Positions 25,408-33,790 of a stretch of 46,116 nucleotides of DNA are shown here, one piece after another. The translations under genes were made by a program, and so were the position numbers. Location of the stretch: contig CALTYZ010000019.1 of the NCBI GenBank assembly GCA_943913645.1, positions 1-46,116 on the forward strand, read 5' to 3'. Under the pieces are notes generated by a model. The model was given only the letters and a program-made list of their open reading frames with translations. It was not told where the DNA came from and ran no database searches. The stretch comes from an uncultured Corynebacterium sp. (GTDB lineage: Bacteria; Actinomycetota; Actinomycetes; Mycobacteriales; Mycobacteriaceae). Positions within the stretch are counted from its first letter, which is position 1. The number at the start of each line of letters is the position of its first letter.

Positions 25408-26874
25408 ATGAACCAGCACATCCACACTGAGCACACTGAGCACACTGAGCACACTGAACACCCCGAGCACCCCAGCCGCACGCTGCAGCCCGCATACGAC
25501 GTGAAAGCCATGCCCACGGGGGTGGGGTATGACACCACCGAACCCGGAGTAGACGCAGCGCCAGACCAGCTGGCACAGGTTGGCAACGTTGCCAACCTGT
25601 GGCGGTTTTTCGTCTACAGCGGGATCGGCATTTTCGCGTTTTTCATCCCGTTCACAGTTGGTGACAAGCGCACGATTTTGCTTGATCACATCGTCACCTG
25701 GATTACCACCACGCTCGGTGAGGGCACCCGCTACCTCGCTTTGCTCGCCATCATCGCGGGGACTGCGTACCAGTTCATCTCGGGTCGTTGGCGCGAGGAC
25801 TATGCCCGGATGATCTTTGCTGGCCTGTCTGTTCTTGCGGTCTTGCTGTGCGCCATGCTGACCTTTGGTTTTGGCCCAGCCTTTGTGTTCAACCCGGAGA
25901 TCGGGCCGTTTATCTTGGACAAACTCGTCATCTCTGTTGGGCTGCTGATCCCGGTCGGCGCGATCTTTCTGGGGTTGCTTGTGGGTTTCGGCCTCATGGA
26001 GTTCATTGGGGTACTGGTCCAGCCGATCATGCGCCCGGTTTTTCACACCCCCGGCAAATCAGCGGTTGATGCGGTGGCGTCATTTCTGGGCAGCTACTCG
26101 CTTGGCCTGCTGATTACAGACCGCATGTACAAGTCCGGCAACTACAACGGACAAGAGGCAGCGATTATCGCCTCTGGCTTTTCGACGGTGTCTGCAACCT
26201 TCATGGTCATCGTCGCGAAAACCCTTGACATCATGGGGCATTGGACAACGTATTTCTTCTTGACCTTCATCATCACCTTCGCTGTGACGGCGATCAGTGT
26301 GCGGATTCCGCCACTGTCGCGCATCACCACGGACTACTACCCCGGCGCGCAGCCGCATCCTGAAACGCAGATCACCGGCAACCGGCTGCAGGCTGCATGG
26401 CGCGAGGCCAAACGGGAACTTGGGCGAGCCGATACCTTGTGGAAGGTGCTGTGGGTCAACGTCAAAGACGGCATCATCATGGCGGTGCAGGTCATTCCCG
26501 GCATCATGTCGGTCGGTGTGATTGGGCTTGTCCTTGCCACCTACACCCCGCTGTTCAAGGCCTTAGGGGTGGTGTTTTACCCGCTGGTGTGGGCACTGCG
26601 GCTGCCTGATCCGTGGGCTACCTCAGGTGCGCTGGCCAGTGGGCTTGCAGAAATGTTCTTGCCAGCAACCCTGATGGCTAGCTCGGACAACATGGTGTTG
26701 AAGTTCACCGTCGCGGTGGTGTGCGTGAGCCAGATCTTGTTCTTTTCTGCAATGGTGCCGGCGGTGCTTGCCACCGACATTCCCCTCAACATCGCCCAGA
26801 TGGTGTTGATCTGGTTCATCCGGGTGGTGCTCACCGTGCTGATCACGGTGCCTGTCGCGCACCTCGTTTTCTAA
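25408..26874 (+). CDS. YjiH-family membrane transporter with His-rich N-terminus (488 aa)
   Basis: Polytopic membrane protein of the YjiH / nucleoside-recognition (Gate) family with about ten hydrophobic segments (e.g. FFVYSGIGIFAFFIPFTVG, GLLVGFGLMEFIGVLVQPI, GSYSLGLLITDRMYK). The start is ATG 25408 with AAAAGGG upstream. The first ~25 residues are a His/Thr/Glu tail coded by a 9-base tandem repeat (HTEHTEHTEHTEH), which could bind metal ions or histidine. The position next to hutG, hutR and hutH makes a histidine or urocanate transporter likely, although family members elsewhere are uncharacterised. Convergent with hutG. Confidence 0.85.
   Translation: MNQHIHTEHTEHTEHTEHPEHPSRTLQPAYDVKAMPTGVGYDTTEPGVDAAPDQLAQVGNVANLWRFFVYSGIGIFAFFIPFTVGDKRTILLDHIVTWITTTLGEGTRYLALLAIIAGTAYQFISGRWREDYARMIFAGLSVLAVLLCAMLTFGFGPAFVFNPEIGPFILDKLVISVGLLIPVGAIFLGLLVGFGLMEFIGVLVQPIMRPVFHTPGKSAVDAVASFLGSYSLGLLITDRMYKSGNYNGQEAAIIASGFSTVSATFMVIVAKTLDIMGHWTTYFFLTFIITFAVTAISVRIPPLSRITTDYYPGAQPHPETQITGNRLQAAWREAKRELGRADTLWKVLWVNVKDGIIMAVQVIPGIMSVGVIGLVLATYTPLFKALGVVFYPLVWALRLPDPWATSGALASGLAEMFLPATLMASSDNMVLKFTVAVVCVSQILFFSAMVPAVLATDIPLNIAQMVLIWFIRVVLTVLITVPVAHLVF
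25423..25458 (+). repeat. 9-base tandem repeat, four copies, in coding sequence
   Basis: CACACTGAG repeated three times plus CACACTGAA, each encoding His-Thr-Glu. A copy-number change would lengthen or shorten the histidine tail without shifting the frame. Confidence 0.9.
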
Positions 26875-26894
26875 GCAGTGTTTTAAGCAGTGCT

Positions 26895-27848
26895 CTACGA
26901 CGCGGCGGCGACGATCTCTTCGATCAACCGGGCTGCGGCCTTGGCGGTGCGTGAGTCGATGTCGTAGTCGGGGTTGAGCTCCACCACATCGACCAGCGCC
27001 ACCCGGCCCGTTGCCGCAACGGCGGAGACCATCGCCTGCACTACTTCCAAGGCCACCCCGTAGCCTGCGGGTGCGGACACTCCCGGGGCGATAGCGGCAG
27101 GCAACACGTCAAGGTCAATGCTTAAGTGAATGGGCAGCTGTTGCGCGGTTCTCGGGGCTGTTATCTCGCGCGCTACGTCTGCTGCCTCGCGGGGTGAGTA
27201 CCCCGCGAGCTCGGTGTCTAACACTGTTCGCACACCCAACGCTTCGGCGGTGTCGAAGAGAACCTTGGTGTTGTTGGGGCGCGAGATGCCGATGACGGAG
27301 TAGTCGAACGCATCCCCGACCAGCTCTGCGATTTGCAAAAACGGAGTGCCGGAGGTTGGCTGCTTCGCCTGGCGCAAGTCGAAATGCGCATCGAAGTTGA
27401 TCACCTGCATCGGCCCAAGCGCCTCGTACGCACCGCGATGTGAGGCAAAGGACGTCTCATGCCCGCCGCCCAACACCACCACCATGGCGCCGGCTGCGGT
27501 CAGGTCCCGAACCCGGTCGCTGAAAACGCGTTGGGCTCCTTCGAGGTCGGCGCCTTGGGTGGTGATGGTTCCGGCGTCAACAAGCAATCGCTCCTCGTGC
27601 ACCGCGAGACCCCCCAACGCCGCACGAAGCGCGTCCGGCCCGGCCGCGGCACCTTGCCGCCCGCCGTTTCGCAACACCCCTTCGTCAGAGGCAAAGCCGA
27701 TGAGCGCGACCCCACCACTCGGCACCTGCGAGACGTCCGCGCAATAGCGCATCACACTGTGCCAGCGGGCGTGCTCTGGACCTGGCCCATCGTCGCGGCC
27801 TGTCCACTTGGCGGGTGGGGTATACAGCGGTGCGGAAACGGTGTTCAT
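26895..27848 (-). CDS. hutG: Formimidoylglutamase
   Basis: Last step of the histidine pathway: N-formimino-L-glutamate to glutamate plus formamide. Mn-dependent ureohydrolase (arginase fold). Metal-binding motifs: GGGHETSFASH, INFDAHFDLR and SIDLDVLPAAIAPG. 317 aa. The start is ATG 27848 (MNTVSAPLYT); TAGGAT (27856-27861) 7 bases upstream implies a leaderless mRNA. Divergent from hutR with 49 bases between start codons. Confidence 0.93.
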   Translation of the reverse strand: MNTVSAPLYTPPAKWTGRDDGPGPEHARWHSVMRYCADVSQVPSGGVALIGFASDEGVLRNGGRQGAAAGPDALRAALGGLAVHEERLLVDAGTITTQGADLEGAQRVFSDRVRDLTAAGAMVVVLGGGHETSFASHRGAYEALGPMQVINFDAHFDLRQAKQPTSGTPFLQIAELVGDAFDYSVIGISRPNNTKVLFDTAEALGVRTVLDTELAGYSPREAADVAREITAPRTAQQLPIHLSIDLDVLPAAIAPGVSAPAGYGVALEVVQAMVSAVAATGRVALVDVVELNPDYDIDSRTAKAAARLIEEIVAAAS

Positions 27849-27897
27849 GGCCACGATCCTAACCAGGTGGCGGGTGCGTGCTGCGATACTAAGGGGC

Positions 27898-28638
27898 ATG
27901 ACCAAGCCTCAGGTTCCAGCCGCGCATAACGTGCTCCGAATACTGACGCTGCTATCCACTACCGACGCACCGATCTCCGCGACCCGCATTCAACGCGAAT
28001 TGAATCTGCCGCGCTCGACCACCTATCACCTGCTCAACGAGCTGGAAACCTCCGGATTTGTCGTGCGATTGGCAAAACCGGCAACTTACGGGCTGGGGCT
28101 GGCGGCGTACCGGATGGCCCAGGCGTACACCACGCAGCAACCGCTGGTGCGCGCGGCGTCGAAGGACATGGAGCAGATTGCGAAGCTGGCGGGCGGCTCG
28201 TCACACCTGTCACGACTGGCCGGCTCCGAGATCGTCTACCTGCAGGAGATGCGCGCCCCAACCGCGACCTCCCTGGTCACTGAGGTCGGTGTGCGCTTGT
28301 CTGCACTCACCACCGCATCGGGGCGTGCCATGCTCGCCCACCTGCCGGAGACCGAGCTGCGCGCGGTGTTCGACGCGTCTGGCGAACACCAGCGGTATCG
28401 CGACCTCAAGCAGCACATCGACACGGTGCGTGAGCAGGGCTGGGCGGCCGAACACGAGGAGGTCTCGCGCGGGCAAGAATCGCTCGCTGTCGCCGTTGTT
28501 GATCACTTGGGGCGGCCTGCCGCAGCGCTTGCCGTCACGTTCCCGCTGGGTAAATCCGAAGAGCACATGCAGTTGCTTATCGACGCCCTCCGTGACGCCG
28601 CATCCCACCTCTCCCAGCGCTTCTTCGGCAACCCCTAG
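27898..28638 (+). CDS. hutR: IclR-family regulator of histidine utilisation, probable HutR
   Basis: IclR-type transcription factor: N-terminal winged helix (HNVLRILTLLSTTDAPISAT, LNLPRSTTYHLLNELE), then an effector domain (about residues 75-245; VRLSALTTASGRAMLAHL, QGWAAEHEEVSRGQESLAVA). 246 aa from ATG 27898; GATACT stands 7 bases before the start, so leaderless translation is possible, as AAGGGG is too close to serve as a normal ribosome-binding site. Its location between hutG and hutH makes control of the hut genes by histidine or urocanate the natural inference. Confidence 0.88.
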   Translation: MTKPQVPAAHNVLRILTLLSTTDAPISATRIQRELNLPRSTTYHLLNELETSGFVVRLAKPATYGLGLAAYRMAQAYTTQQPLVRAASKDMEQIAKLAGGSSHLSRLAGSEIVYLQEMRAPTATSLVTEVGVRLSALTTASGRAMLAHLPETELRAVFDASGEHQRYRDLKQHIDTVREQGWAAEHEEVSRGQESLAVAVVDHLGRPAAALAVTFPLGKSEEHMQLLIDALRDAASHLSQRFFGNP

Positions 28639-28649
28639 TTCAACGACCC

Positions 28650-28667
28650 GAAACCGGTTATGTTTTC
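28650..28667. promoter_or_regulatory. Candidate HutR operator over the hutH -10
   Basis: GAAACCGGTTATGTTTTC, outer arms GAAA(A/C)C / GTTTTC. It shares 13 of 18 positions with the site before hutU (30829-30846). It overlaps the TATGTT -10 (28659-28664), which ends 7 bases before hutH ATG 28672. Confidence 0.5.
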
Positions 28668-28671
28668 AGCC

Positions 28672-30222
28672 ATGAATGCTGAAAACCGTGTTATCACCGT
28701 TGGGGTGGGCGCATTGTCCATCGATGATGTTGTTGCCGTGGCTCGCCACGGCGCAAAAGTTGAGCTTGACCCAGCAGCCCTCGACGAGATCGCGCGAACC
28801 CGCGCCCGCGTTGAGGAGCTCGCCAATGACCCGACCCCGGTCTATGGCATTTCCACCGGGTTCGGCGCGCTCGCCCGGCGCCATATCCCGGAGGATATGC
28901 GCGCTGAACTGCAAGTGTCGCTGGTTCGCTCGCACGCTGCGGGGACCGGAGCGGAAGTCGAAGATGAGGTCATCCGCGCGCTGATGCTGCTGCGGCTTTC
29001 CACGCTATGTACTGGGCGCACCGGTGTGCGACCGGTAGTTGCCGAGACGTACGCAGCGGTGCTCAATGCGGGCATCACGCCGGTGGTGCGCGAATACGGC
29101 TCGCTCGGGTGCTCAGGCGATCTCGCGCCACTGGCGCACTGCGCACTGACACTAATCGGCGAAGGCGAATGCCGTGTCAACCAAGGCCCGGTTGTCGCTT
29201 CCGCGACAGCACTTGCCGAGGCGGGAATCACTCCCCTTGTGCTGCGAGAAAAGGAGGGGCTGGCACTGATCAACGGCACCGACGGAATGCTGGGCATGCT
29301 GTGTTTGGCTATTGACGATTTGCGCCAGGCAGCAAAAGTCGCCGACATCGCTACAGCGATGACTGTCGAAGGCCTCACCGGCACGCTCACGGTGTTCGAC
29401 GACGATCTCCAGCAACTGCGGCCCCATCCCGGCCAGGCAGACGCGGCCGCGAACATCCGCACTGTGGCCGCAGATTCAGCGATTCTCAAAGCGGCGGCAG
29501 AAGAGTTCAAGGAAAAACAGGTGCAAGACGCGTACTCAGTGCGCTGCGCTCCCCAGGTCGCCGGCGGGTTCCGCGACACCCTTGCGCACGCGGAGCAGGT
29601 AGCCGGATGCGAACTCGCAGCTGCGGTAGACAACCCCGTCGTCGCACTCGATGGCCGCGTCACCTCAAACGGCAACTTTCACGGGGCTCCGGTGGCGTAC
29701 GTGTTGGACTTTTTGGCGATAGTGGTGGCAGACGTGGCGTCGATAAGCGAGCGGCGCACCGACCGCTTCCTCGATACCGCGCGAAACCGTGGCCTGAACG
29801 CCTTCCTTGCGCACGATCCCGGCGTGGATTCTGGGCACATGATCGCGCAGTATGCGCAGGCGGGAATCGTGCACGAACTCAAGCGCAACGCCACGCCAGC
29901 CTCAGTTGACTCGATCCCGTCTTCGGCCATGCAGGAGGACCATGTCTCTATGGGCTGGGCAGCCGCGCGCAAACTGCGGCGAAGTGTTGACGGCCTGCAG
30001 CGCGTGCTAGCGGTAGAGGTGCTCACCGCCGCGCGCGCGTTGGATATGCGCGACGGTCACACCGCGCCGGGGACTGGTGCAGCAGTGGCCGCTCTGCGCG
30101 AACGTGTCAGCGGCCCTGGCTCGGATCGTTTCCTTTCCCCAGAGATTGAACACGCGGTTGACCTGGTGAAAGACGGCACACTGGTGCACGCCGTCGAGCG
30201 CGCGGTGGGCGAATTGCGCTAA
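28672..30222 (+). CDS. hutH: Histidine ammonia-lyase
   Basis: First step: L-histidine to trans-urocanate plus ammonia. The MIO prosthetic group forms from the tripeptide in GSLGCSGDLAPLAH (about residue 145), here Cys-Ser-Gly rather than the more common Ala-Ser-Gly. Also seen: YGISTGFGALARR near the N-terminus, KEGLALINGTDGM, and QDAYSVRCAPQVAGGFRDTL. 516 aa, normal. ATG 28672 is preferred over ATG 28660 because TATGTT stands 7 bases before it and the upstream ATG lies within that -10. Starts 33 bases after hutR. Confidence 0.96.
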   Translation: MNAENRVITVGVGALSIDDVVAVARHGAKVELDPAALDEIARTRARVEELANDPTPVYGISTGFGALARRHIPEDMRAELQVSLVRSHAAGTGAEVEDEVIRALMLLRLSTLCTGRTGVRPVVAETYAAVLNAGITPVVREYGSLGCSGDLAPLAHCALTLIGEGECRVNQGPVVASATALAEAGITPLVLREKEGLALINGTDGMLGMLCLAIDDLRQAAKVADIATAMTVEGLTGTLTVFDDDLQQLRPHPGQADAAANIRTVAADSAILKAAAEEFKEKQVQDAYSVRCAPQVAGGFRDTLAHAEQVAGCELAAAVDNPVVALDGRVTSNGNFHGAPVAYVLDFLAIVVADVASISERRTDRFLDTARNRGLNAFLAHDPGVDSGHMIAQYAQAGIVHELKRNATPASVDSIPSSAMQEDHVSMGWAAARKLRRSVDGLQRVLAVEVLTAARALDMRDGHTAPGTGAAVAALRERVSGPGSDRFLSPEIEHAVDLVKDGTLVHAVERAVGELR

Positions 30223-30327
30223 GACCAGTGCCGGCTGCTCGATCGCAACTGGCCTGGTGGATAGAATGGCTGGTAACAGCTGCGCCCTCACAGACTCCGA
30301 CGGAGTAGTGCCGAAAGCGGGGACAGA

Positions 30328-30651
30328 ATGGAAGAAAAACGACCTTTGCTAAAGCCGCGAATCACCGCAGCTCTCTCATTGGTGTTCGTCATGGGTAGCG
30401 GTATATATATCGCGTTATCTCGTCCCTTCTCCCCTTTTGGTTTAATTCTCTTCTTCGCCGCAGCCGCTATCCTGCTTTTCTTCTGTTGGAGCCCGATCAA
30501 GAACGTCTCCGCAGCGGCAGCAATCATAGGCGTGGGGGCAGTGATTCACGCTCTCCCTCCGGGAGTCGTCATCTCCTCGATTACGTTCGGGGGCGGCCTC
30601 ATGGCGATCGGAATTGTCATAGCGGTATTGAAACTGTTGCGCTATCGATAG
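30328..30651 (+). CDS. Small membrane protein inside the hut cluster (107 aa)
   Basis: Unrecognised 107-residue protein with about four hydrophobic segments (ALSLVFVMGSGIYIAL, FGLILFFAAAAILLFFCW, SAAAAIIGVGAVIHAL, VISSITFGGGLMAIGIVIAV), basic ends and no enzymatic motif. GGGG ten bases before ATG 30328 may be its ribosome-binding site. It sits between hutH and hutU on the same strand; a small hairpin (ACTCCG A CGGAGT, 30295-30307) precedes it. It could be an unrelated insertion or an accessory to uptake. Confidence 0.65.
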   Translation: MEEKRPLLKPRITAALSLVFVMGSGIYIALSRPFSPFGLILFFAAAAILLFFCWSPIKNVSAAAAIIGVGAVIHALPPGVVISSITFGGGLMAIGIVIAVLKLLRYR

Positions 30652-30878
30652 CCACGGACCATTCGCGACCCACCGCATCGGATAGGTCATTACCCTTTTC
30701 GCATTGGCGTTGCTGTTGCTCACTCGCGCACTCACGCAAAAGACTAGAGGCATCGAACTAACCGCCTAAACCGCGTCCTCGTCGTACCGTCTTGGATTCG
30801 AGACGGCTGCATAGGAAACGCGGGGCGAGAAAACCGAAACGTTTTCTACGCTTTATTCATCAACTGAAAGGAGCTCCC
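30652..30878. other. Intergenic region and promoter of hutU
   Basis: Contains a hairpin with arms CCGTCT / AGACGG (30787-30806), the candidate operator 30829-30846, a possible -10 TACGCT (30847-30852) and the ribosome-binding site AAAGGAG (30867-30873). No gene visible. Confidence 0.55.
30829..30846. promoter_or_regulatory. Candidate HutR operator upstream of hutU
   Basis: GAAAACCGAAACGTTTTC, perfect 6-bp arms GAAAAC / GTTTTC around CGAAAC, directly upstream of a TACGCT -10. Related to the site at hutH. Confidence 0.5.
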
Positions 30879-32570
30879 ATGGCGAAGAACTGGTCGTTAG
30901 GCGCGCGCGAGGTGCACTCGCCGCGCGGTACGGAGTTGTCTGCAAAATCGTGGCAGACAGAGGCTCCGCTGCGCATGCTGCACAACAACCTCGACCCGGA
31001 GGTTGCAGAAAACCCTGATGAGCTCGTTGTCTACGGCGGCACAGGGCGCGCAGCCCGCAGCTGGGAGGCGTTCGACGCCATTGTGGAAACACTGCGCGAT
31101 CTCGAGGCGGATGAAACGCTGCTGGTGCAGTCCGGCAAACCGGTGGGCGTGTGGAAGACCAACGAATGGGCACCCCGGGTGCTCATCGCCAATTCGAACC
31201 TGGTCGGCGACTGGGCGAACTGGGAGCACTTCCGTGATCTTGAAGCTGAAGGCCTGATGATGTACGGCCAGATGACGGCAGGTTCTTGGATTTACATCGC
31301 TACCCAGGGCATCTTGCAGGGCACGTTTGAGACCTTCGCGGCGGTGGCCCGCAAGCGCTTCAACGGCACATTAGCTGGCACGCTCACCTTGACCGGCGGC
31401 TGCGGCGGCATGGGTGGGGCGCAACCACTGGCGGTGACCCTCAACGGTGGTGCCTGCCTGATCGTTGATGTTGATGAATCGCGGCTCACCCGCCGCCAAT
31501 CCAAGCGCTACCTCGACGAAGTGACCACCGACCTTGAGGAAGCAATCCGCCTGGTCACCGAAGCGAAGGACGAAAAGCGCGCCCTGTCTGTCGGTTTGGT
31601 GGGCAACGCTGCTGAGATTTTCCCGGAGATGCTGCGCCGCCACCGTGCGGGTGAATTCACCGTGGATGTGGTGACAGATCAAACCTCCGCCCATGATCCG
31701 CTGAGCTACCTGCCGGGTGAGATCGCCTTTCCTGATTGGCGCACTGAGGCTGCTGCCGACCCGACAACCTTTACCAAGAAGGCCCGCGAAGCCATGGCCA
31801 CCCAAGTCCAGGCGATGGTCGAATTCCAGGACGAGGGCGCTGAGGTGTTTGACTACGGCAACTCCATTCGCGATGAAGCTCGCAAAGCCGGCTACACCCG
31901 TGCGTTTGAGTTCCCCGGCTTTGTTCCTGCCTACATCCGCCCGTTGTTTTGTGAAGGCCTTGGACCGTTTCGCTGGGTAGCCCTGTCCGGTGACCCAGAA
32001 GACATCAAAGTCACCGACCAGGCGTTGAAAGACGCCTTCCCCGACAATGAGCACCTGCATCGCTGGCTGGATGCGGCGGAAGAATACGTCGAGTTCGAAG
32101 GCCTTCCCGCCCGCATTTGCTGGCTTGGCTACGGCGAGCGCGACAAAGCGGGCATCATTTTCAACGACTTGGTCAAAGAGGGCAAAGTCGCAGCGCCGAT
32201 TGTCATTGGCCGCGACCACCTCGATTCCGGCTCGGTGGCGTCACCCTACCGCGAGACCGAAGCCATGCTTGATGGCACTGATGCGGTCGCGGACTGGCCG
32301 CTGCTCAACGCGATGACTGCTGTTGCAGGTGGTGCCACCTGGGTTTCTATCCACCATGGTGGTGGTGTGGGCATGGGCCGTTCCATTCACACCGGCCAGG
32401 TCATCGTCGCTGATGGCACTGAGCTCGCCGAGGCGAAACTCAAAGCTGTGCTGACGAACGACCCAGGCATGGGTGTGATCCGCCACGTCGATGCCGGCTA
32501 CACTCGCGCCCACGATGTCGCACAAGAACGCGGCGTGCACATCCCCATGCCCTTTACCCCGCGGGACTGA
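30879..32570 (+). CDS. hutU: Urocanate hydratase (urocanase)
   Basis: Second step: urocanate to 4-imidazolone-5-propanoate, using NAD+ as an electrophilic cofactor, cytoplasmic. Seen: GGCGGMGGAQPLAVTLNGG (NAD-binding signature), VTDQTSAHDPLSYLPG, RICWLGYGERDKAG (family cysteine) and HHGGGVGMGRSIHTGQV. 563 aa fits the family. ATG 30879 has a strong AAAGGAG upstream, unlike the leaderless hutG and hutH. hutI follows after 5 bases. Confidence 0.97.
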   Translation: MAKNWSLGAREVHSPRGTELSAKSWQTEAPLRMLHNNLDPEVAENPDELVVYGGTGRAARSWEAFDAIVETLRDLEADETLLVQSGKPVGVWKTNEWAPRVLIANSNLVGDWANWEHFRDLEAEGLMMYGQMTAGSWIYIATQGILQGTFETFAAVARKRFNGTLAGTLTLTGGCGGMGGAQPLAVTLNGGACLIVDVDESRLTRRQSKRYLDEVTTDLEEAIRLVTEAKDEKRALSVGLVGNAAEIFPEMLRRHRAGEFTVDVVTDQTSAHDPLSYLPGEIAFPDWRTEAAADPTTFTKKAREAMATQVQAMVEFQDEGAEVFDYGNSIRDEARKAGYTRAFEFPGFVPAYIRPLFCEGLGPFRWVALSGDPEDIKVTDQALKDAFPDNEHLHRWLDAAEEYVEFEGLPARICWLGYGERDKAGIIFNDLVKEGKVAAPIVIGRDHLDSGSVASPYRETEAMLDGTDAVADWPLLNAMTAVAGGATWVSIHHGGGVGMGRSIHTGQVIVADGTELAEAKLKAVLTNDPGMGVIRHVDAGYTRAHDVAQERGVHIPMPFTPRD

Positions 32571-32575
32571 TCACC

Positions 32576-33766
32576 ATGCACACCCTCATCACCGGTATCT
32601 CCGAGCTCCGCACCGTGTCCACACTTGGCACGATCAACAACGCCGCATTGCTTTTCGACGCTGGCGTGATCACCTGGGTCGGCCCCGCCGATGACCTTCC
32701 CGCCGAGGCGGATGCAGCCGAGCGCATTGATATTCAAGGGCGTGCAGTGCTGCCCGGGTGGGTTGATTCCCACACCCATATGGTCTTTGACGGCAACCGG
32801 GCGCAGGAGTTCGAGGCCCGCATGGCCGGGCAGTCCTACGCGGCCGGTGGTATCGCTGTGACCATGGAGGCGACGCGCACAGCCGGGTTTGAACGCCTTG
32901 ACCAGCTGGTTGCTGATCGCGTCGCCGCAGGCCATGCGGGTGGGACGACCACGTTTGAGACGAAAACCGGCTACGGACTGAATGTGGAATCCGAAGTCGA
33001 AGCCGCCAAGGTGGCCGCACGCCATGTTGATGAGGTGACGTTTCTCGGCGCCCACCTGGTCCCGCCTGGCGAGGATGCGGAAGCATACATCGAGCTGGTT
33101 GTCGGCCCCATGCTTGATGGGGTGAAAGAGCATGTGCAGTGGATCGATGTGTTTTGCGAGCGTGGTGCGTTTACTGAGGAGCAGTCCCGGCGCGTCCTTG
33201 CAGCGGGTAAGGCTGCTGGTCTGGGGCTACGGGTGCATGGCAACCAGCTCGGTACAGGCCCTGGTGTGAAACTCGCTGTTGAGATGGGCGCGGCCAGCGT
33301 GGACCACGTGAATTACCTGTCTGCTGAGGATGTCGCGTTGCTGGCGGGTTCGCAGACGGTGGCAACACTGTTGCCCGCGTGCGATCTGTCCACCCGTGAA
33401 CCACTTGCACCTGCGCGTGAGTTACTCGACGCTGGTGCGACTATTGCAATCGCTTCAAACCTGAACCCTGGCACGAGTTTCACCAGTTCGATGAATTTCT
33501 GTGTGACCACCGCGGTGTTGCAGCAGCACCTCACGCTCGATGAGGCGATTGAGGCAGCAACCACTGGTGGTGCGAAAGCGTTGCGACGCCACGACGTCGG
33601 CGGGGGCAAAGACCCCCAGGGACGCCCGGCAAAAGGCACGCTCGTCCCCGGCGCGGCGGCTGACCTGCATATTCTCGACGCAGAGAACGCCATTGACTTG
33701 GCGTATCGCCCGGGCATGCCGATCACGTGGCAGACCTGGGTGGCAGGCGAGCGCGTCCACGGATAG
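32576..33766 (+). CDS. hutI: Imidazolonepropionase
   Basis: Third step: imidazolone-5-propanoate to N-formimino-L-glutamate; Zn/Fe amidohydrolase. Metal and substrate motifs: DSHTHMVFDGNRAQEFEARM near residue 64, KTGYGLNVESE, RVHGNQLGTGPG, ASVDHVNYLS and SNLNPGTSFTSSMNF. 396 aa. Five-base gap to hutU implies translational coupling. Together with hutH, hutU and hutG the four-enzyme pathway is complete in this window. Confidence 0.96.
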   Translation: MHTLITGISELRTVSTLGTINNAALLFDAGVITWVGPADDLPAEADAAERIDIQGRAVLPGWVDSHTHMVFDGNRAQEFEARMAGQSYAAGGIAVTMEATRTAGFERLDQLVADRVAAGHAGGTTTFETKTGYGLNVESEVEAAKVAARHVDEVTFLGAHLVPPGEDAEAYIELVVGPMLDGVKEHVQWIDVFCERGAFTEEQSRRVLAAGKAAGLGLRVHGNQLGTGPGVKLAVEMGAASVDHVNYLSAEDVALLAGSQTVATLLPACDLSTREPLAPARELLDAGATIAIASNLNPGTSFTSSMNFCVTTAVLQQHLTLDEAIEAATTGGAKALRRHDVGGGKDPQGRPAKGTLVPGAAADLHILDAENAIDLAYRPGMPITWQTWVAGERVHG

Positions 33767-33767
33767 C

Positions 33768-33785
33768 CGCGGGCGGCAAACCGCG
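33768..33785. terminator. Weak hairpin between convergent hutI and DUF5926 genes
   Basis: CGCGG / CCGCG arms around an 8-base loop in the 24-base gap. No T tract; termination is only suggested. Confidence 0.3.
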
Positions 33786-33790
33786 AGCAG

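Noticed and set aside
30787..30806. Hairpin CCGTCT/AGACGG with TTGGATTCGA loop resembling a tRNA arm
   Set aside because: No acceptor stem or other arms can be drawn around it, so it is not a tRNA; left as a plain hairpin in the hutU upstream region.
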